Source of the DNA: CAVQUE01 sp046290435 | GTDB taxonomy: Bacteria; Actinomycetota; Acidimicrobiia; Acidimicrobiales; UBA8592 | NCBI GenBank assembly: GCA_046290435.1 | Contig: JBKAGO010000044.1 | Location: forward strand, 1 to 64,000 | DNA: 64,000 bases | Direction of reading: 5' to 3' | Part shown: in pieces, positions 59,493 to 64,000 of the stretch | Position numbering within the stretch: the stretch's first letter is position 1 | Layout of the letters: the number at the start of each line of letters is the position of its first letter | The notes under the pieces: generated by a model | Seen by the model: only the letters and a program-made list of their open reading frames with translations | Databases searched by the model: none | What the model was told of the DNA's origin: nothing | Made by a program: the position numbers and the translations under genes

Positions 59493-60088
59493 GTCGGAGT
59501 CTCCTGTCGGTCGACGATTCGGTGGATGAGGGTGATGGCCCGCTCGGGATCGGCGGGGTCGGCGGCGGCGGCGAGGCCGAGGACGAGCGGGGCGTCGCCG
59601 ACCGGTTCGAGGTCCGGTCCGAAGATGCCTCCGTCGATGCCGTCTCGGAGGATCTCGGCGACGAGGTCGGTGATGCGGGTCTCGTGTCGGGTGAGGACGT
59701 CTCGGGCTGCCGGCGGCAGCGTCGAGCGGAGCGTGGCGGTCCCGGAGTGGTGATGTCCCGCTGCCCGAGCGACGGCGTCGAGGAGCGTGTCGAGCCGGGC
59801 GGTGGGGTCGGGTCGGGCCCGCACGTGGGCCTCGAGGTCGTCGTCGTGGGAAGCGACGAGTTCGGCGACGCCGACGAGCACGGCGTCGATGTCGGGGAAG
59901 TAGCGGTAGAGGGTCTGGCGGGAGATGTCGGCCGCTGTCGCGATGGCGGCCATCGTGAGGGCGGGGGCCCCGTGTTCGAGCAGGAGCGACAGTGCGGCGC
60001 CGGCGATCGCATCGGCCTGTCGGTTCCGGTGATCGAGCCTTGTTCGCTCCCAGCTGTCGGTCACTCGGTCCCTCCTCGGCAGTGACAT
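59489..60088 (-). CDS. TetR-family regulator
   Basis: A 199-residue TetR regulator with an HTH (AIAGAALSLLLEHGAPALTM, IATAADISRQTLYRYFPDID) and a helical ligand domain. It heads a two-gene operon with the ABM-fold gene. The upstream region (60090-60120) has a GTGTGAGACAGAGTGTAAC stretch with partial symmetry that could be its own operator. The ligand is unknown. Confidence 0.8.
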   Translation of the reverse strand: MSLPRRDRVTDSWERTRLDHRNRQADAIAGAALSLLLEHGAPALTMAAIATAADISRQTLYRYFPDIDAVLVGVAELVASHDDDLEAHVRARPDPTARLDTLLDAVARAAGHHHSGTATLRSTLPPAARDVLTRHETRITDLVAEILRDGIDGGIFGPDLEPVGDAPLVLGLAAAADPADPERAITLIHRIVDRQETPT

Positions 60089-60227
60089 AGCGTCCTTGGT
60101 GTGAGACAGAGTGTAACATCCCGCGAGCGCTCCTACGCTCGGGCGGCGGCCGGCTCGACGAGCTCACAGAGATCTCACGGACCAGCGGGAAACAGTGAGG
60201 GACAGCGGGGACTGTGGGGCTCGAGTG

Positions 60228-60422
60228 TCACTCGCTCGCAGAGCGGAGGCGTTCGAGCGCTCGTTTCTCGATCTGGGCGATGCGCGACGGTTTCAGCTCC
60301 AAGTGGTGTGCGACCTCCTGGAGCGTGCGTGGCTCACCGCGGTCGGGGCCGAACCGCAGCTTCAACACCTCGGCCTCGCTCGGGTCGAGTTGCGAGAGGA
60401 GATGCTCGATCTCGGCGGTCAT
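60228..60422 (-). CDS. Stand-alone sigma-70 region 4-like protein
   Basis: A small protein with the region-4 HTH of primary sigma factors: LLSQLDPSEAEVLKLRFGPD, GEPRTLQEVAHHLELKPSRI and IAQIEKRALERLRS. From ATG 60420 it has 64 residues; the same frame is open upstream to about 60536 (KAEDAVTTIR), so the real protein may be longer. Region 4 binds the -35 element. Without region 2 it cannot start transcription alone and may act as an anti-activator or helper, or be a fragment. Confidence 0.55.
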   Translation of the reverse strand: MTAEIEHLLSQLDPSEAEVLKLRFGPDRGEPRTLQEVAHHLELKPSRIAQIEKRALERLRSASE

Positions 60423-60573
60423 CCTGATGGTGGTGACCGCATCCTCCGCCTTCGACTCGGTGAGTACTTCGGGCTCACGCGGGATGATCGTCGATGACGA
60501 ACCGTGGAAGGCCTCGCTGACCAGCGGGTAGGCGTGCGCGAGAGTGAGCGGACATCGACCGACGGAGAGCGCC

Positions 60574-62778
60574 GTGACAACCACGATCACCCGTGACCGG
60601 TGGGGCATCGCCCACGTCGAGGCCTCGAACACCGCTGCCGCCTTCGAGGCGCAGGGGTACTGCGCTGCGGCTGACCGGATCTGGCAGATGGAGTACGACC
60701 GCCTGAAGGCGGCGGGACGATGGTCGGAGGTCGTCGGTGCGTCCGGCGTGCGAGAAGACACCTTCTTCCGCCGCATCGGCGTGGAGACCGTGGCCCGACG
60801 CGACTGGGAAGACCTGTCCGGCCCGGCCAAGGCGATGACGGTCGCCTATGCCGCCGGCGTGAACCGCTGGCTCGACGCCAATCTCGACTTGCTGCCGGCC
60901 GAGTTCGACCACCATCCGTTCCCGCCGGCGCGCTGGGAACCCTGGCACTGCTGCGCGGTCTACACGGTTCGTCACGTGTTCATGGGCACCTTGATGCGGA
61001 AGCTGTGGCGCGGCGCAGTCCTTCGGGCAGCCGGCCCGGAGATCGTCGCGGCGATGCAGGGCGACGCGGGGGCGGCCACCGCCATGGTGCCGTCGTCGGG
61101 ACCGGAGCTCGAGCTCCTCGACGGGGTGGCGGAGGTACTGGCTGCGGCTGCAGCTGACCTCACCGCCATTCCCGACGTCGATGGCGGGTCGAACAGTTGG
61201 GCGCTCGACGGGTCACGCACGGCGTCGGGGGCTCCTCTGCTCGCCGGCGACCCTCACCGCGGCATCGAGTTCCCGAACGTCTACCTCCAGTTCCACATGG
61301 CGTGCGACGCCTTCGACGTGATCGGGTTGTCGTTCCCCGGGGTGCCCGGATTCCCTCATTTCGGCCACAACGCCGACGTGGCCTGGTGCATCACCCACGC
61401 CATGGCCGACGACACCGACGTGTTCGTCGAATCGACCGCGGCGGTGACCGATCGGCACGAGCAGCTCATGGCCGTTCGCAACGGCGCACCGGTCACGATC
61501 ACGACCGGCCGCTCGCCCCGCGGCCCGTTCGTCCTCGGTGATCTCGACGGTGACGGCCCCGTGCTCTGTGCGAACTGGACCGGCCTGACCGGCGACTCGA
61601 CCTTCGAGTGTCTCGAGCCGATGCTCACGGCATCGGACTGCGACGAGCTCGAGGAGGCGGTTCGTCGCTGGGTGATACCGGCAAACAGCCTCCTGAGTGC
61701 GGACACTGCGGGCAACATCTCGTTCAAGATCCGCGGGCGACTGATCGAGCGGCCCATCGCCAACCGGTGGATCCCGGTGCCCGGCGACGAGGAGCACTCG
61801 TGGGAGGGCCTCGCCCCGGTTCCCCACGATGACCTCCACCACTGGCGCAACCCGGACCGGGGTTTTCTCGTCACGGCCAACAACAGGGTCAGCGACCGAG
61901 GACCCTACGTCTCGCTGGACTTCGCCGGTCCGTCACGCCACGACCGCATCGTCGAGCTGCTCTCGGACCTGACCGACGCGACCGTCGCCGACATGACCGA
62001 TGTCCATGCCGACGTCCGCTCGCTCGCTGCGCCGGCGGTCACGTCGATCCTCGCCGAACTGTCGCCCACGACACCGCTCGGGGTCAGGGCTCGCGACCTC
62101 GTCGCCACGTGGGATCACCAGGTCACCGCCGACAGCTCGGCCGCGGTGGTGTACGGCTCGTTCCGCCAGGCGTGGGCCGACGAGGTGGAGCGTCGCCTCG
62201 ACCTCCGGTCGCCCCAGCTGGGCGAGCCGGGCTGGCCACGGGCCCTCGACGCCAGCCGCATGCATCTCGACGCCAGCACCACCCTCCTGACGGGCGATGG
62301 CTGGCGGCTGCTCCCCGAGCTCGAAACCGACGAGGACGTGCACCGACTGCTGGCCGAGCTGCTCGACCAGGTGGCGGCCGAGGTCGCGACCCGCCAGGGC
62401 ACGGACCCCGCGGCCTGGCGGTGGGATACCGCCCACGTGATGCTGAGCCCCCATCCGCTCGCCCTCGGCATCGCCGACGCGGCCGAACTCCATCCTCCGG
62501 TGATCGGTGTGGCCGGCGACGGCGAGACGGTTCGCGCAGGCGGTGTCGCGACCCTGTACGGGCTGCGGTGCTACCTGAGCTCCTGCGCCCGCTACGTCTT
62601 CGACGTCGGCGACTGGGACAACTCGGGATGGATCGTCCCCCACGGCGTGAGCGGGGTGCGAGGCAGCGGTCACGATCTGGATCAGCGCGATCACTGGGCG
62701 GCCTGCGAACTCATCCCGATGGCGTACACCGAAGCCGAAGTCGCAGCCGTCGCCGTCACCACCGAGACCTGGGTTTGA
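60574..62778 (+). CDS. Penicillin acylase-family Ntn hydrolase
   Basis: A roughly 734-residue precursor of the penicillin acylase/AHL acylase family. The alpha part runs from ITRDRWGIAHVEASN and includes YCAAADRIWQMEYDRLKAAG. The autocleavage site is GGSNSWALDG, with Ser as the new N-terminal nucleophile of the beta chain. Further beta segments are APLLAGDPHRGIEFPN, HNADVAWCITHA and FLVTANNRVSDRG. No signal peptide is seen, so it may act in the cytoplasm. GTG 60574 is chosen because of GGAGAG 6 bases upstream; GTG 60544 is an alternative. Substrates of the family are beta-lactams, acyl-homoserine lactones or other amides. Confidence 0.88.
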   Translation: MTTTITRDRWGIAHVEASNTAAAFEAQGYCAAADRIWQMEYDRLKAAGRWSEVVGASGVREDTFFRRIGVETVARRDWEDLSGPAKAMTVAYAAGVNRWLDANLDLLPAEFDHHPFPPARWEPWHCCAVYTVRHVFMGTLMRKLWRGAVLRAAGPEIVAAMQGDAGAATAMVPSSGPELELLDGVAEVLAAAAADLTAIPDVDGGSNSWALDGSRTASGAPLLAGDPHRGIEFPNVYLQFHMACDAFDVIGLSFPGVPGFPHFGHNADVAWCITHAMADDTDVFVESTAAVTDRHEQLMAVRNGAPVTITTGRSPRGPFVLGDLDGDGPVLCANWTGLTGDSTFECLEPMLTASDCDELEEAVRRWVIPANSLLSADTAGNISFKIRGRLIERPIANRWIPVPGDEEHSWEGLAPVPHDDLHHWRNPDRGFLVTANNRVSDRGPYVSLDFAGPSRHDRIVELLSDLTDATVADMTDVHADVRSLAAPAVTSILAELSPTTPLGVRARDLVATWDHQVTADSSAAVVYGSFRQAWADEVERRLDLRSPQLGEPGWPRALDASRMHLDASTTLLTGDGWRLLPELETDEDVHRLLAELLDQVAAEVATRQGTDPAAWRWDTAHVMLSPHPLALGIADAAELHPPVIGVAGDGETVRAGGVATLYGLRCYLSSCARYVFDVGDWDNSGWIVPHGVSGVRGSGHDLDQRDHWAACELIPMAYTEAEVAAVAVTTETWV

Positions 62779-62909
62779 TGCCCGACGGGGCCCCGGCCTC
62801 TCGGGGTTCAGGACGGTCGGACGAACGGCAACCGTCCCGGCCGCGTCGTCGTCGGTGGTCGTGGGTCCTGAGTACCGAAGGGTCTCCCGTCGGACGACAG
62901 GTCGACGCC

Positions 62910-64000
62910 TCAGGAACCAGGCCGGTTCGGCACCCGCCTGATCGGTCGGTCGCTTCTCGTGTCTCCGGTCGGGCTGGCCAGCGCCCGCTCGAGCCCGGTG
63001 AAGAGGTCCAGGACATCGGTGGCTTCGAAGACGCGGTAGCGCTGTCGGCCGACGTTGCGTTGCGTCAGGACCCCGCCCTCGGCGAGCGCATTGACCGCGT
63101 CGGTTGTTCGTGCCTTCGACCGGCCGATGAGCTTGCTCGCCGACTCGACGGTCATGATCGGCGCACCCGGTAGCACCCCGAGGAGCAGATCGGTGCTGGA
63201 GTTCGCACGTACCCGACCAAGGCGTGCCCGCCAGTCGGCGTCGAGGGCCGCGATGTCTGCCGAGTAGCGCTCGGCATCGGCGCAGGCTCGGGTCGTCGCC
63301 GATGCGAACGTCCGCAGCCACAGGGCAGCAGCGGCAGAGCGCTCGGAGCTGTCGGGTTCGCCCAGGTGCCGGAAGGTCATGAGGCCGGCGATGTAGTCGG
63401 CCGACCACGTCGCCAGCACGAGGCTGATCGGAGGCACGAACTTCGGGGCCAGACCGCGGCGTCGGAGCACGACATGGACGAGCGCTCGGCCGGTGCGGCC
63501 GTTGCCGTCGCCGAAAGGATGCAGCGTCTCGAACTGCGCGTGAGCGAGCGCGGCTTGGACGAGGGGGGAGTGGGCATCGCCGTTCACGTACGTGAGGAGG
63601 TCATCGAGTAGCTCGTCGAGCCGCTCGGGTGGCGGCGGCACGAATGCTGCCGAGCACGGGTTGAAGGAGCTGCCGCCGATCCAGTTCTGATCGCCCCGGA
63701 CGACGCCGCCGAGTTCGGGGGTCGGCGAACTGTCCATCAGGCGGCGATGGATGGCGAGGAGATCGTCGAGCGCGAAGGGGTCGGCGCTGGTGGCGCGCTC
63801 GACGGCGTCGTCCATCGCCGCAATGTTCCCGATCACCTCGACCGCGACACGATCGTTGGCGTCGCCGCCGAGTGAGAGCGCCGCCTCGGCGCGGGCCAGT
63901 CGACGTGCTGCGGCTTCGAGGCCTTCGATCTTGGAGGACCCGACCGACTCCGCGCGCAGCAGGAAGCGGGCGAGGCCTTCGAGGCTCACGTGGGAGGTCC
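62910..64000 (-). CDS. Fic-domain protein (AMPylase type, class II), 5' end cut by window
   Basis: At least 359 residues. The N-terminal part has an inhibitory motif in AESVGSSKIEG (S/T-x-x-x-E-G). The Fic core has HAQFETLHPFGDGNGRTGRALV (HxFxDGNGRxxR), and a C-terminal winged helix follows (TVESASKLIGRSKARTTDAVN). All catalytic residues are present. It would AMPylate a target protein and is held off by the Glu of the inhibitory helix. GTG 63987 is the first start in view, but the frame is open to the edge and relatives have about 40-60 more N-terminal residues, so the gene probably continues beyond 64000. Confidence 0.85.
   Translation of the reverse strand, partial: TSHVSLEGLARFLLRAESVGSSKIEGLEAAARRLARAEAALSLGGDANDRVAVEVIGNIAAMDDAVERATSADPFALDDLLAIHRRLMDSSPTPELGGVVRGDQNWIGGSSFNPCSAAFVPPPPERLDELLDDLLTYVNGDAHSPLVQAALAHAQFETLHPFGDGNGRTGRALVHVVLRRRGLAPKFVPPISLVLATWSADYIAGLMTFRHLGEPDSSERSAAAALWLRTFASATTRACADAERYSADIAALDADWRARLGRVRANSSTDLLLGVLPGAPIMTVESASKLIGRSKARTTDAVNALAEGGVLTQRNVGRQRYRVFEATDVLDLFTGLERALASPTGDTRSDRPIRRVPNRPGS

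Overview
The DNA is uniformly GC-rich and codes densely on both strands. Its protein families point to a high-GC actinobacterium: secreted S1-type protease, F420/FMN split-barrel oxidoreductases, DUF6933- and DUF6414-like proteins, PIN toxin-antitoxin pairs, and OmpR-type two-component systems. A member of the Acidimicrobiia is my best guess. This is inference; there is no rRNA gene or complete tRNA to fix it.

The first 47 kb is a stack of mobile elements. A 44-45 bp sequence matching the 3' half of a CAU-anticodon tRNA (anticodon loop to encoded CCA) occurs four times in the same orientation, at 7767-7811, 32334-32378, 35846-35890 and 46847-46890. No copy has the 5' half of the tRNA, so these are attachment sites and not tRNA genes. 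Each is followed by a hairpin terminator, and each is preceded by a short-repeat zone and a small toxin-antitoxin locus. They delimit element A (ending at 7811, left part scrambled by insertion sequences), element B (24.6 kb), element C (3.5 kb) and element D (11.0 kb). The right ends form two families: A and C share one VapBC type and TCTACC-type repeats; B and D share another VapBC type and GGTAACA repeats.

Element A keeps an integrase fragment, a truncated IS3-type transposase, two conserved hypothetical genes and vapBC. To its left are an IS21 istA fragment and four secreted-protein genes. Element B carries a two-gene AAA+ ATPase/DUF6414 module next to its left att site. It then has integrase, excisionase, a transglycosylase-M23 cell wall hydrolase, an EEP-fold phosphodiesterase and an array of displaced RHS C-terminal modules with adjacent immunity-like membrane genes. 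Further right are SSB, an ArdC-like antirestriction protein, a duplicated leader plus gene, and a cation/proton antiporter cluster. Element C holds only an integrase, a MerR-DnaN-like fusion protein and vapBC. Element D has a dead integrase, a membrane protein-SDR-TetR gene set facing a tightly overlapping operon of hydrolase, metallo-beta-lactamase, carboxymuconolactone decarboxylase and hydrolase. Matching palindromic operators lie at both outer promoters of this cassette. Beyond it are several gene fragments, an AraC regulator, a split-barrel oxidoreductase, a second SDR and a damaged vapBC.

From about 47.3 kb the window looks like ordinary chromosome: two gene remnants, a two-component system with a ferric-reductase-like flavoprotein, and a second, divergent two-component system. 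That system faces a lipoprotein/membrane-fusion/ABC ATPase/permease/lipoprotein export operon. The right end holds a TetR/ABM-fold pair, a stand-alone sigma region-4 protein, a penicillin-acylase-family Ntn hydrolase and a Fic protein running off the edge.
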